Positions 1 to 8,525 of a DNA stretch of 33,192 nucleotides are shown here, in pieces. The stretch is from Thecamonas trahens ATCC 50062 (lineage: Eukaryota > Apusozoa > Apusomonadida > Apusomonadidae), in assembly GCF_000142905.1 (NCBI RefSeq), contig NW_013657675.1, positions 141,998-175,189 on the forward strand, read 5' to 3'. The notes beneath the pieces are model-generated. The model saw only the letters and a list, made by a program, of their open reading frames with translations. It was not told the origin of the DNA and ran no database searches. The stretch's first letter is position 1; every line of letters starts with the position of its first letter. Both the position numbers and the translations under genes were made by a program.

Positions 1-53
1 CCCCCCCCCGACCCCAACCCACCAACACCAACACCGGCGCCCGACAAACTTCA

Positions 54-1517
54 CTAACGCTCGCCAACCACGGCTGCGCCAAACCGATGGAACCGATCAT
101 ACGCATCGGTGAGGACGCTACCAGAGAGCGAGCGCTGCAGGACAAAGCTCATCATCTTGGTCTGGAGCCAGCCCTTGTCGGCGGTCGAGTGGATCTGCGA
201 CGAGACGTTGAGAGCAAGGGCCTGGAGCTCGCGGATGTAGTCATGCCGCTGCTGCGACCATGTCCTCAGCGCGGCCGTCGCGCTGTCGCTGTCGCAAAGT
301 GCCGCGCCAATCGAGACGCCGTCGTCGATTGCCAGCGACGTGCCGAGACCAAAGACCGGAAGCATGGCGTGCGCGGCAGAGCCAACCAGGGCCACAGGCG
401 CCCGCGTCGGCGATGTGTACGTCTCGAGCGCCACATGCGGTGGATACCGCATTTGAATAAACTCCGACTTGCTCGCATCCAGCTCGTCGAGCACTGCCCG
501 CACCTGCGGTGCCTCAAAATCCTCGTATGCTGCCAGGAGCTGCTTCCGCCGCACCTCGTGCGAGAGCGGCGGCGGCTTGGGCGATTTGGCCGCAAAGGTA
601 AACATGACGTACGCCTTGGTCGGCGAGACTGGCACAATCCGCACCGCCCGCCCGTTGTCGATCACATGGCTCAGTGCGCTCATGTCGATGCCCGCAGCCT
701 CCGGCACATCCACAATGGTGTGCCAGTAGCCCCACCCGCCGTACAGAATCTTTTCACCGCTCGCCTCCTTGTCGGCAAACGCCAGCTCACGCGTCTTGGA
801 CCCAACTCCGTCGGCGCCCACCACAGCTTGCAGAATGGCCTGCGAGGTCTGCGCTGCGGCGCCCTTGCCGCGGTCGATCCGAGCCAGCAGCGCCTCTGAC
901 TCTGAGATGGGATCAATCGCCCCAAACGTGGCCTCGTGCACAATTGGAATTTTGCGCGCCACCGCCGCGTTCCACATCACCTCATGGAGGACCCGTGATG
1001 AAACGCCGAGCACCGGGGCGCCCGCAGGCAGTCCGAGCCTCACAGCAGCCGCGTGGTAATCGAGCTCCGCCAGCACTGATCCCTTGCGGTACACCACCAT
1101 CCGATCCAGCGCCACACCCTGCTTGTCCACATCCGGCACTCCCAGAGCCTCCAGTTGCGCCACCGCCCCATGGCTCAGCACCGTACCGACTCCGGCGTAC
1201 TCGGAGCCGTAGCTCGAGTGCGGCGCGGCATCGAGGACCATGGCCTCCCCACCGCGCGCAGCCAGCGCCAGTGCCGTCGCCAGACCCGCCACGCCGCCAC
1301 CTGCCACGCCCACCATCCGTGCGCCTGCCGCCTGCTCCGCCACACTCTGTCCTGTCTCCTCCCCGCGCGCTGCTCCTCCTCGGCTCCGCCGGCTCTGCCT
1401 GCTCTCCTTGCGCGCCTTCCGGCTTGTCTTGCCCGACGCACTCCGCACACTCCCACAAACCACCACCCGCCGCCAACCTCCGGCTGCTCCAGCTGCTCCC
1501 GCCGACAACCGCAGCAT
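54..1517 (-). CDS. FAD-dependent monooxygenase (UbiH / salicylate-hydroxylase-like), possibly mitochondrial
   Basis: About 487 aa from the ATG at 1517. The flavin-binding Rossmann motif GGGVAG lies near residues 72-78, the DG motif (VVGADGVGSK) near 230, and the second FAD-contact motif near 378 (GSAAHAMLPVFGLG). These three in this order define the class A flavoprotein monooxygenases, which hydroxylate aromatic substrates using NAD(P)H and O2. The substrate cannot be told. The second motif normally reads GDAAH; here Asp is Ser. The 67 residues before the Rossmann domain are rich in Ala, Gly, Arg and Ser, with no acidic residue in the first 30 or so, like a mitochondrial presequence (inference). 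The alternative start is the ATG at 1316, which gives a 420-aa protein without that leader. The gene diverges from the methyltransferase gene at 1774. The family call is firm; the start is uncertain. Confidence 0.85.
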   Translation of the reverse strand: MLRLSAGAAGAAGGWRRVVVCGSVRSASGKTSRKARKESRQSRRSRGGAARGEETGQSVAEQAAGARMVGVAGGGVAGLATALALAARGGEAMVLDAAPHSSYGSEYAGVGTVLSHGAVAQLEALGVPDVDKQGVALDRMVVYRKGSVLAELDYHAAAVRLGLPAGAPVLGVSSRVLHEVMWNAAVARKIPIVHEATFGAIDPISESEALLARIDRGKGAAAQTSQAILQAVVGADGVGSKTRELAFADKEASGEKILYGGWGYWHTIVDVPEAAGIDMSALSHVIDNGRAVRIVPVSPTKAYVMFTFAAKSPKPPPLSHEVRRKQLLAAYEDFEAPQVRAVLDELDASKSEFIQMRYPPHVALETYTSPTRAPVALVGSAAHAMLPVFGLGTSLAIDDGVSIGAALCDSDSATAALRTWSQQRHDYIRELQALALNVSSQIHSTADKGWLQTKMMSFVLQRSLSGSVLTDAYDRFHRFGAAVVGER

Positions 1518-1773
1518 CACTCCTCTTCTCCTTGTCTCGAGTTGGATGTCCCCTCCCCGTCCCCACCCCCCACCCGACCCCACACGCCTCATGTCCCACC
1601 TCGGCCTGGATGCGGATCGCCCACGCAACACGCCACACGCCGCCCGCGCTCATCACCGCTACCTGTCTCGCCACCACACATCGAAGCCCTTACACACACA
1701 CCCTCTCTCTCTCTTACTCCTCGCTAGACAAGCTCCCACTTGCGCTGTTGGTCTCATCGCTGCACTCGCTGCT
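1518..1773. promoter_or_regulatory. Divergent promoter region
   Basis: This 256-bp spacer separates two divergent start codons (1517 minus, 1774 plus) and must hold both promoters if the upstream minus start is used. It contains a CA-rich and CT-rich stretch (CACACACAC followed by CTCTCTCTCT, about 1690-1715), like the leaders of other genes in the window. I see no clear TATA box or other named element. Confidence 0.45.
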
Positions 1774-3252
1774 ATGGCTGCTTGTGTGGCTGATAAGCTC
1801 GAGGTGAGCCAATGGGCGGGAGACGTCGCTAAGCTCCTCGTTCAGCTCCGCGTTCTGGTCGCTGCGCACAAGAATGAGCTTGCGCATCCGACTGCATGGC
1901 CGCTGGTGGCTACTGCTCTGGGCGGTGCGCCAGGTGTCGAGGTTGATGTTGGCGATGGGCGAGAGAGTGCCCGTGCTGCCGCTGGTGTGCTCGTCGGTGG
2001 AGCCATCAAGCACAGCCCGACGCCCGAGTCGGTCGAGCTCATTAGCTTGATGATCGGGGCAGATGTGAGGCCCTGGATCGACCGCGCCTCTGATCTCGCG
2101 CGTGGGCCGAGTGCACTGTGCACTGACGCACGTGAGGGCGCTTCCGCCGCTCCGCATCATCCGCTTTGGCCGATCTTTGCCCGCGGCATGAAGCCCAAGA
2201 AGCAGCACGAGGTCCGCGCGGTCTGCAACGTCGTCGGCGACTTGCTCGGTGCCCAGGCGGCCGCCAGCGTCGTCGTTGACCTGGGATCAGGCAAGGGCTA
2301 CGTTCCGCAGTGGCTGGCAGCTGCGCTCGGCGCCACTGTCGTGTGTGTCGAGGGCGAGGCCGCGTACACCGCATCGGCCAAGAAGCGGTTGGCCAAGATC
2401 GTGGCCCAGATCGCCAAGCGTGAGCCCGACCGCGCTGCCGCGCTCGACGCAGCCGTCCACCACGTGGTCGCCCGGCTTGAGCCGGACCAGCCGTGTCCGC
2501 CTCTCGTTCCCGACACTCTGGCCAGCGCTGCGTCGACCACTGTCCTCATGGGCCTGCACACCTGCGGCGATTTGGCTGCCACCGTCATGCGGTCGTACGT
2601 GGCGTCGTCATTTCATGCTCTCGCTCTTGCCCCGTGCTGCTACAACTTGCGGACCGAGGCCGGCTTTCCTCTCTCGATCGGTGTCGGTGCCCCGCTCGCC
2701 GACGCCGGTGTGGTCATCGGTGGCAACGAGCGCAACACATCTGTCCACTGCGTCCACAAGTGGGCCGACGCCCAGTTTCGTGAGAATGAGCTCGTCGATC
2801 GCATTGAGGCCTTGTTTGTCCGCGCTGCTGCCGGCTACATGGCAACAGCTGCCGCCGCCAGCACCTCCGCACCACTGCCAAGCGGTTCGGCTGCCATCTG
2901 GCGCGACGACGCACTCGCCACCGCCCGCCGCCTCGCGCCGGACGCCGATCCCACGCACCTCGCAGCGCACTACGACTCTCTGGTCTCTGCCGCCGGTGGG
3001 AGCGAAGAGCTCGCTTTTGCCCGCTATTCCGCCCTCTACACTCTGCTCAACGTCCTCGCACCCGTCCTCGAGATGATGTTTCTCGTCGACGGTGCCGCCT
3101 ACCTACACGAAGCCGGCATCCATGCCCAAGTCCGTGAAGTATTCGACGGCATCCTCTCGCCACGAGCCCACATGATCATCGCCCGTCGATCGCCACAAGC
3201 GCCGCCGCACCTACCTAGCCTGGCTGCTGGCAGAGTGACGTCCGAGTCATAG
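1774..3252 (+). CDS. METTL25/RRNAD1-type SAM-dependent methyltransferase
   Basis: 492 aa from the ATG at 1774. SAM-binding motif I is at about residues 167-183 (VVVDLGSGKGYVPQWLA). The family signature GLHTCGDLA is near residue 260 and is followed by APCCYNL near 287 and a GFPLS segment. This combination is typical of METTL25/METTL25B (formerly RRNAD1), whose members resemble methyltransferases; some have been linked to ribosomal protein or RNA modification, but the substrate here is unknown. The ATG was chosen because the open frame upstream is low-complexity and lies in the divergent promoter. The C-terminal part is helical, with a final hydrophobic patch and an Arg/Pro tail. Length is close to animal homologues. 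Confidence 0.88.
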   Translation: MAACVADKLEVSQWAGDVAKLLVQLRVLVAAHKNELAHPTAWPLVATALGGAPGVEVDVGDGRESARAAAGVLVGGAIKHSPTPESVELISLMIGADVRPWIDRASDLARGPSALCTDAREGASAAPHHPLWPIFARGMKPKKQHEVRAVCNVVGDLLGAQAAASVVVDLGSGKGYVPQWLAAALGATVVCVEGEAAYTASAKKRLAKIVAQIAKREPDRAAALDAAVHHVVARLEPDQPCPPLVPDTLASAASTTVLMGLHTCGDLAATVMRSYVASSFHALALAPCCYNLRTEAGFPLSIGVGAPLADAGVVIGGNERNTSVHCVHKWADAQFRENELVDRIEALFVRAAAGYMATAAAASTSAPLPSGSAAIWRDDALATARRLAPDADPTHLAAHYDSLVSAAGGSEELAFARYSALYTLLNVLAPVLEMMFLVDGAAYLHEAGIHAQVREVFDGILSPRAHMIIARRSPQAPPHLPSLAAGRVTSES

Positions 3253-3401
3253 CTGGCTGGCTGGCTCCCCACTCTCCCCGCCAAAAAAACCGCTCCGTCG
3301 GCGCGTGCTCGCGGCACGTGACCGAAGCGCTGACCACCACCACGCGCTCCTCACGCTCCACCCACGTCAGACTCGACTCTTCTTTCGGATTTGTGGACCA
3401 C

Positions 3402-4688
3402 ATGCTCATGACTGTGGGAAAGACCTGGCTGGTGCTGTGTGTGGCGGTGGCGGTGGTGGCATGCGGTGTGCTGCCTGTGGCCTCTGGCCTGCCTGACTCG
3501 GTGGTGGACGCTCTTGCCCGCGCCCCGTTCCACGTCGATGCCGAATCGCTGCTGTCGCCGCCTGGCGAGCTGGTCATGGACGTCCACAACGAGTACCCGT
3601 GGCTCAACGCCGAAGAGGCCGAGGCCGTCGCGAGCCTCATGTTCAACCGCAAGCTCCTTGCGCCCGAGGAGGAGGAGGCCGCCGTCGCGCCTACCGAGGC
3701 GATGCCGTCGCTCTCGGCGGCCATCAACTGCCCGCGGCTGACGCCGCGTGCGCCGCCGGCGGACGTCGGCTCGGTCAAGCCGGTCGACATTGTGGCCATG
3801 GGCGCCATCGGCGACTCGTACACCACGGCGTCCAACGCCAAGTCGTCCAACTGGCTCAACATGAAGTGGTATCCGGGCCTGTCGTGGGCCATGGGCGCCG
3901 ACGCCGACACGGTCACAGCCTTCAACATCATGAGGGCTGTGGCCCGCCCGGACGTGGCCGGCGGCTCGATCGGCGTCGGTGATGCTTCCTCGAACATGTT
4001 TAACAACCGCGCCGTCGGCGGCGCGATTGTGCAGGACATGGTGGCCCAGGCTAACGAGCTTGTGGCCACCTTCAAGTCGTCCATGAACACCACCCAGTAC
4101 GTCAACGGGTGGAAGACCGTCAACGTGTTCATCGGCGGCAACAACCTGTGCAAGGTCTGCGACTCGTACTCGAGCAACTCGCCGCCGGTGTACGAGGACA
4201 ACCTCCGCGCCGCGCTCAACGTTCTGGCCACCATCCCGCGGTCGATTGTGTCGGTCGTGCCCATCCTCGACGGCACGCAGCTCCGCCACTTCCCGGGCCC
4301 GCTCAACAAGATTGCGCTCGGCATCGTCTGCCCGTGCTTTGCCGGCACCAACTCGGACAAGATCGCCGCCACCCAAAAGGCCATTAACGAGTACAACGAC
4401 ATCATGGCCTCGCTCGTCGACGAGTTTAACGCCAAGACCGGTGCCGACCAGGCCTTTGTCATCCAGCCCTTCCTCGTCGGCTTTGAGCTCCCGTCCGGCA
4501 ACGCTGGCAAGGCCTACCTCTGCACTGCTGACTCGTTCCATCCCTCACCGCTCGGCCACGCCCTCTTTGGCACCGGCCTGTGGAACAACATGATCGAGCC
4601 CGTCGGCGCCAAGTCGCGCCTCTCGACCTCGACCACCATCAAGTGCCCAACCGACGCCGACTTTATCTACACGCCCAAGTCGACGTAG
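3402..4688 (+). CDS. Secreted phospholipase B / GDSL-family lipase (PLB1-like)
   Basis: About 428 aa. The N-terminus carries a signal peptide: two candidate ATGs (3402, 3408) precede a hydrophobic stretch ending near ASG-LP. The SGNH/GDSL blocks are present in order: GDSY with the nucleophile at about Ser139 (AIGDSYTTA), the GGNN block at about 245-248, and the catalytic DxxH at about Asp377/His380 (ADSFHPSPLGH). The sequence also has PLB1-specific stretches: VKPVDI before the nucleophile, a CPC motif, VIQPF, and LWNNMIEPVG near the end. PLB1-type enzymes remove acyl chains from phospholipids; this one is probably secreted or lysosomal, as no C-terminal membrane segment is visible. Tyr replaces the usual Leu of GDSL. 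It is a single-domain form, whereas mammalian PLB1 has four tandem copies. Confidence 0.9.
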   Translation: MLMTVGKTWLVLCVAVAVVACGVLPVASGLPDSVVDALARAPFHVDAESLLSPPGELVMDVHNEYPWLNAEEAEAVASLMFNRKLLAPEEEEAAVAPTEAMPSLSAAINCPRLTPRAPPADVGSVKPVDIVAMGAIGDSYTTASNAKSSNWLNMKWYPGLSWAMGADADTVTAFNIMRAVARPDVAGGSIGVGDASSNMFNNRAVGGAIVQDMVAQANELVATFKSSMNTTQYVNGWKTVNVFIGGNNLCKVCDSYSSNSPPVYEDNLRAALNVLATIPRSIVSVVPILDGTQLRHFPGPLNKIALGIVCPCFAGTNSDKIAATQKAINEYNDIMASLVDEFNAKTGADQAFVIQPFLVGFELPSGNAGKAYLCTADSFHPSPLGHALFGTGLWNNMIEPVGAKSRLSTSTTIKCPTDADFIYTPKST

Positions 4689-4792
4689 CTAGCTTGCCCA
4701 CTCACGTTCGTTCTTTCTTTCTCTCTTTCTCTCCACCAGCAAACATCACATTCATACCCGCACTCATTTACTCTTTGCTTTGTCGTGGCAAC

Positions 4793-5857
4793 CTACATCC
4801 GCGACACAAGCGCGTCGTCGTGGACCAGGTTGTCAAAGAGCGTCGACGGCGCGGCACCCTCAAAGCAGATGGCATTGATGGCGGTGAAGAGCGGAAAGTT
4901 GCCGCGGGCGCCGGCCTTATCGATGGCCTTTATCACCTCGATGGTGGTGAGCGTGCCCTGCAGCTTCTGTCCACCGAGCAGCTCGGCCTCGAGCTCGTCC
5001 CAGCTCTTGCCCGACGCCACAAAGGCCTCGGCGCACTTGCGGTTGCGCCCGCCGTAGCAGGTGGTGATGAGATCGGCAAGGCCGCACGACTCAAAGTACG
5101 TCGTCAGCTCACCGGCACCGTTGAAAAAGGTCTGGGTAAACTGGCGCATCTCGAGCAGGCCGATGCGGATGACTGCAGCCTTGGTGTTGTTGCCGAGCTT
5201 GAGCCCGTCGCAAAAGCCGGCGCCGAGCGCCACAACGTTCTTGATAGCGCCGCAGAGCTCGACCGCCACCGGATCCGGCACAATGGCGACCCGAAAGTAC
5301 TTGGTCTGGAACAGCCGGCACCAGAGCTTGCCGTTCGCCTCGTGGTGGTACCCGATGGTTGTCTCGGAAAACTCCTCGCGCGCCACCTCGTTGGCGATGT
5401 TGGCGCCCATCAGGACCGCGCACGGCATGCCCAGCTGTGCCGTGATGTACTCGGAGAGCAGGACAATGCCATCGTCGTCGACGTCAAAGCCCTTGATGAG
5501 CGTGATTGCCCGTGCACCCGGCGCCGCCGCGTCCTTGATCGACGCGCAAAGCCGCGGGAGGAACTGGTGCGGGAGGCAGAAGATGAGCAGCGTCGCGCCG
5601 GACACCGCTGCCGCTGCATCCGGCACCGCCACCAAGTTCTCCGGCAGCTTCACCCCGGGCAGGTACTTGGGGTTCTCGTGATCCTCGTTGATGATCTCGG
5701 TCAGCTTGCGCCCGTCCACCTGCTCCTCAAACACCCACATGTTGACCTCGCTGGCCACATCATCCAGCCGCGCAGCATTCGACGCCACGATCTTCCCCGC
5801 CGTCGAGCCCCAGTTGCCCGATCCCAGCACGCAAACCTTTTCCATCGTAGCAGCCAT
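4793..5857 (-). CDS. GPD1: Glycerol-3-phosphate dehydrogenase (NAD+)
   Basis: 354 aa from the ATG at 5857 (a second ATG four codons on, at 5845). The enzyme interconverts dihydroxyacetone phosphate and sn-glycerol 3-phosphate with NADH, feeding lipid synthesis and redox balance. The NAD-binding motif GSGNWGSTAGK is at about residues 10-20. The NANE-like block (GANIANEVAREEFSET) and the catalytic Lys in GAIKNVVALGAGF (about residue 205) are present. GLADLITTCYGGRNRKC supplies the substrate-binding Arg near 272. Length matches the eukaryotic cytosolic enzyme (about 349 aa). The last three residues are SRM, which fits the peroxisomal targeting consensus [SAC]-[KRH]-[LM]. The gene converges with the lipase gene, 104 bp apart. 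Confidence 0.95.
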   Translation of the reverse strand: MAATMEKVCVLGSGNWGSTAGKIVASNAARLDDVASEVNMWVFEEQVDGRKLTEIINEDHENPKYLPGVKLPENLVAVPDAAAAVSGATLLIFCLPHQFLPRLCASIKDAAAPGARAITLIKGFDVDDDGIVLLSEYITAQLGMPCAVLMGANIANEVAREEFSETTIGYHHEANGKLWCRLFQTKYFRVAIVPDPVAVELCGAIKNVVALGAGFCDGLKLGNNTKAAVIRIGLLEMRQFTQTFFNGAGELTTYFESCGLADLITTCYGGRNRKCAEAFVASGKSWDELEAELLGGQKLQGTLTTIEVIKAIDKAGARGNFPLFTAINAICFEGAAPSTLFDNLVHDDALVSRM

Positions 5858-6286
5858 TATGTCTGTCGCCCGGTGCACACACAGCGCCAGCACCACCACC
5901 ACCACCACCACCCCCCCGTTCCCCGTCCCGTCGTCCGCCATAAGTGCCGTCCTTCCGACCACATACACACACATGTACACACACTCTCTCTCCCTCCCTC
6001 CCTCCCCCTCTCATTACCCCGTACCACAGTCAAGTTCAGTGGTGCAGCCTCGTCCGTCTCGCCGTTCAAACCTGGTGTGCCTGGGGCTTTGCCGCCTCGT
6101 CTGCTGTTTGACGAGTTGTTTTTGTTCGTTTCGGCGGTGGTTGCCCACGTGGCAGGCCTGGGCCAGACCATCATGGGCCAGACTGAGGGGCCGCCGCTTG
6201 GGCGAGAAACAATCCGGCAGTCCATCAGTCTGCCGATATTCCTTTTCCAGTCTCCTTGCGGCACTGTCGATGTGACGCTGCTACCC
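5858..6286. other. Intergenic stretch with repeats, no gene seen
   Basis: 429 bp between the dehydrogenase start and the stop of the next minus-strand gene. It should hold the 3' UTR of that gene and the dehydrogenase promoter. It contains a CAC tract, a CA-rich stretch near 5965-5985 and a CTCCCT-rich stretch near 5983-6012. Both strands are partly open, as expected for GC-rich DNA, but I recognise no protein. Confidence 0.5.
5891..5917. repeat. (CAC)n microsatellite with C-run
   Basis: Seven CAC units run into a seven-base C-run. It lies 34-60 bp upstream of the dehydrogenase ATG on the template strand, so the coding strand reads GTG/G-rich, the opposite of most other leaders in the window. 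Confidence 0.85.
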
Positions 6287-8440
6287 TCATCGCTTGACGT
6301 GGCCGCGATACTTGACGCTGCCTCGGAGAAGCTTGTCGCGGAGTGCCTGCTCACGGGCGGCCTCGGCGGCGCGGGCATCCTCAATCGCTCGCTCTTCATC
6401 AATGACGTCGTCGATGACCCGGGTAGTCTCATCGTCGATAATGCCGGCCAGCATTTTGGTGAGCGGAACAAGGTCGGCGACAGGCACGAACCACTCGATG
6501 ACGTTGTCGAGAAGGAGCTCGCCGACCACGGTGCGCATCTGCGCCAGCAGGCCGTTTTCGTCCTCATCGGTGTGAACTCGGTACGGATCGTGCTGGTGAA
6601 AGATGCGGTTCGACTCGAGGGCAGCGCCAGCAAACTGGTGGATGACATGCTCCTCAGTTCGAATGTGGTCGACGAGAAAGGCCCGGATCTTCGACACTTC
6701 ATCGGCCCGAGGCTGGAGCGTGTACCGCGGCATCGACTCGTCTGCCTGTGCCAACATCGTCGCCGGAAGCAGCGCCGCCCCGCCCAGCCCGGTCAGTGCC
6801 TCCAATCGCAGCGTATTGAGCCGCCGCTCCGAGAGCATCGAGTCAACCGACCTCGCCTCGGACTCGGCGTCATAGTACGAATCGTACGAGTCGTACGAGT
6901 CGTCCGAGTCGTACAGTTCGTACGAGTCGATCGACAGTCGCCGAACCACGCTCGCTGAAGAGTACCTTGTCGTCGTCGACGACTCGGGGCTAAGCGCTCG
7001 CGACGCCGCCACCGCATCTGCGGCTCGGCGCGCTCGTCCGCCTGCACGTGACCGGCGCACCTTGCGCCGCCCGCGTTCCCGTGCCACGCTTCGGCGTGCC
7101 ACCATCATGATCCCGCCCACAGCCACCATCGGCTCTGCACCTTCGTCTTGCAGCAGCTTTTGCTGCTGTTGAGCCTTGGCGTCCAGCTGCGAGTGCCGCA
7201 GTTGAAAGTGCTCCTTGGTCACGATCGTCGGTCGCCGCCCGAGCGCTACCTTGAGCTGGACTTCGATCGCCCGTCGCTGCTCCTCGTGTGCCGTCCGCAG
7301 CGCTGTCATCTGAGTCGACGACTTGTTCGTCGGCGACGTCGTGTCCAGCGATTCGAACAGCGCGTCGGCGTGTGCGTTGGCCTCAAGCATCGAAACCGAC
7401 GGTGAGACCTTGAGTCCCTCCAGCCACCGGACCGACTTGCGCGATCGCCCGCGCCGCAACGCGGGAGTTGTGAGCGTCCGCTCTGGAGCTGCGTGTCGCG
7501 TCTTGCTCTCAGCCTGTGGCGACCCGGTACTCGACGTTGAGCTCGAGGCATCGTCGTCGGAGAGCGGCCCGGGCCCAATGCTCGCGCCACTCGGATCGAC
7601 GCCGTACCGTGCCAGCTCAGCCTCGACTTCCGAGTCGAGATCAGTCGAGGCGCTCGAGACCTCCGTAGCGTTGCTACCGTTTGACTCGGCCTCCACTAGC
7701 AGGACGTCCCGCGCATCGTCCTCCACCGGCAGAATGAGCGGGTCTGTTCGTGCCGCAATGAGCAGTCTGCGAACGGCAAAGACGTCGAGCTCGACAAGCG
7801 CGCCGCCGAGTACCGGATAGCCAGGACGGAGGCGGGCGATGACAGAGGCAGGCAGAAACCGGTCAGCCATTCGTGCCACTCGCCGCTTCATCCTCCGAGC
7901 GTCGCGGCTCTTGTGCGAGCGGCCCATGGGGCCGACCGACCGCTGCGTCTGCGACCGCATCGCGGCCAACAGCAGCGCCCGCATCTCGGGCGTGTCGCCA
8001 AGTGAAAACAGCATCATTCCCGCCAGCTTGGCTTTCTCGTTGGCTACCGCCGCATGTTCGACGCCATGAATCGCTACCAGCGCGGCGATGGCCTTCTCAC
8101 TCGCCTCGATGGCGGCGGCAAAGTGGGCCTTGATCCACTCGCCTTGCGCCCGGACAAGCGCCGCGCTAGCCACCAGCGGCGAGACCTGCGGCAGTATATT
8201 GGTGTGCGCATCCATCAGCGCCTCAAACTCGGCCACCAGCGCCAGTGCCTCATCGGCATCGCCGTCGGCGAGTGCCACCTTGGCCCCATCGACCAGCGCC
8301 TCGGGCAGCGAGAGCAGCGCAATGGTCAGCGGCCCGCTCTCGCTATGCAGCCGCCGCAGCGCCTCTATCCGTTCCCGTGCATACCGCCGTGTGGTCTTCA
8401 CCCACGTCCGCCACTCCTGCCGCCGGCTGCTGTGTGCCAT
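6287..8440 (-). CDS. Hypothetical protein, helical with low-complexity linkers
   Basis: 717 aa from the ATG at 8440. An upstream ATG at 8593 is less likely because it would overlap the FHA gene, which ends at 8526. I recognise no family. Roughly residues 30-170 are Ala-rich helices in a TPR-like pattern (AIEASEKAIAALVAIHG), followed by a basic stretch (RRMKRRVARM). Residues about 250-370 are Ser/Asp-rich and probably disordered. A basic Arg stretch lies near 470-500. A short tandem DSYDSYDSYY near 505-520 is encoded by repeats of TACGAGTCG. The last 150 residues are acidic and helical and look like the best-ordered part. Open throughout with no sign of decay. It sits 85 bp downstream of the FHA gene on the same strand. 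Confidence 0.7.
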   Translation of the reverse strand: MAHSSRRQEWRTWVKTTRRYARERIEALRRLHSESGPLTIALLSLPEALVDGAKVALADGDADEALALVAEFEALMDAHTNILPQVSPLVASAALVRAQGEWIKAHFAAAIEASEKAIAALVAIHGVEHAAVANEKAKLAGMMLFSLGDTPEMRALLLAAMRSQTQRSVGPMGRSHKSRDARRMKRRVARMADRFLPASVIARLRPGYPVLGGALVELDVFAVRRLLIAARTDPLILPVEDDARDVLLVEAESNGSNATEVSSASTDLDSEVEAELARYGVDPSGASIGPGPLSDDDASSSTSSTGSPQAESKTRHAAPERTLTTPALRRGRSRKSVRWLEGLKVSPSVSMLEANAHADALFESLDTTSPTNKSSTQMTALRTAHEEQRRAIEVQLKVALGRRPTIVTKEHFQLRHSQLDAKAQQQQKLLQDEGAEPMVAVGGIMMVARRSVARERGRRKVRRSRAGGRARRAADAVAASRALSPESSTTTRYSSASVVRRLSIDSYELYDSDDSYDSYDSYYDAESEARSVDSMLSERRLNTLRLEALTGLGGAALLPATMLAQADESMPRYTLQPRADEVSKIRAFLVDHIRTEEHVIHQFAGAALESNRIFHQHDPYRVHTDEDENGLLAQMRTVVGELLLDNVIEWFVPVADLVPLTKMLAGIIDDETTRVIDDVIDEERAIEDARAAEAAREQALRDKLLRGSVKYRGHVKR
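6876..6930. repeat. Short in-frame tandem repeat (TACGAGTCG type)
   Basis: Imperfect copies of GTACGAGTC occur in tandem inside the hypothetical gene and encode the DSY repeats. Such tracts vary in copy number by slippage without breaking the frame, because the unit is nine bases. Confidence 0.7.
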
Positions 8441-8525
8441 GGCGTCGGCGAGGTGAGGTGTCCGGCGCTGCCGTGGTGGCGCCCACGAGTCCCGCGTCGC
8501 ACCTGCTCCGACTGCGTGGGCGAGT

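Noticed and set aside
1240..1773. Upstream extension of the METTL25-like frame.
   Set aside because: It is antisense to the FAD monooxygenase, Pro/His/Arg-rich and unlike the family; the ATG at 1774 fits better.
6050..6085. GCCGTTCAAACCTGG considered as a tRNA T-arm.
   Set aside because: No cloverleaf could be drawn with the upstream sequence.
4580..6958. A 792-codon open frame on the plus strand across the dehydrogenase gene.
   Set aside because: It is antisense to a clear G3PDH and to the orphan gene, is low-complexity and matches nothing; open shadow frames are expected in DNA this rich in GC.
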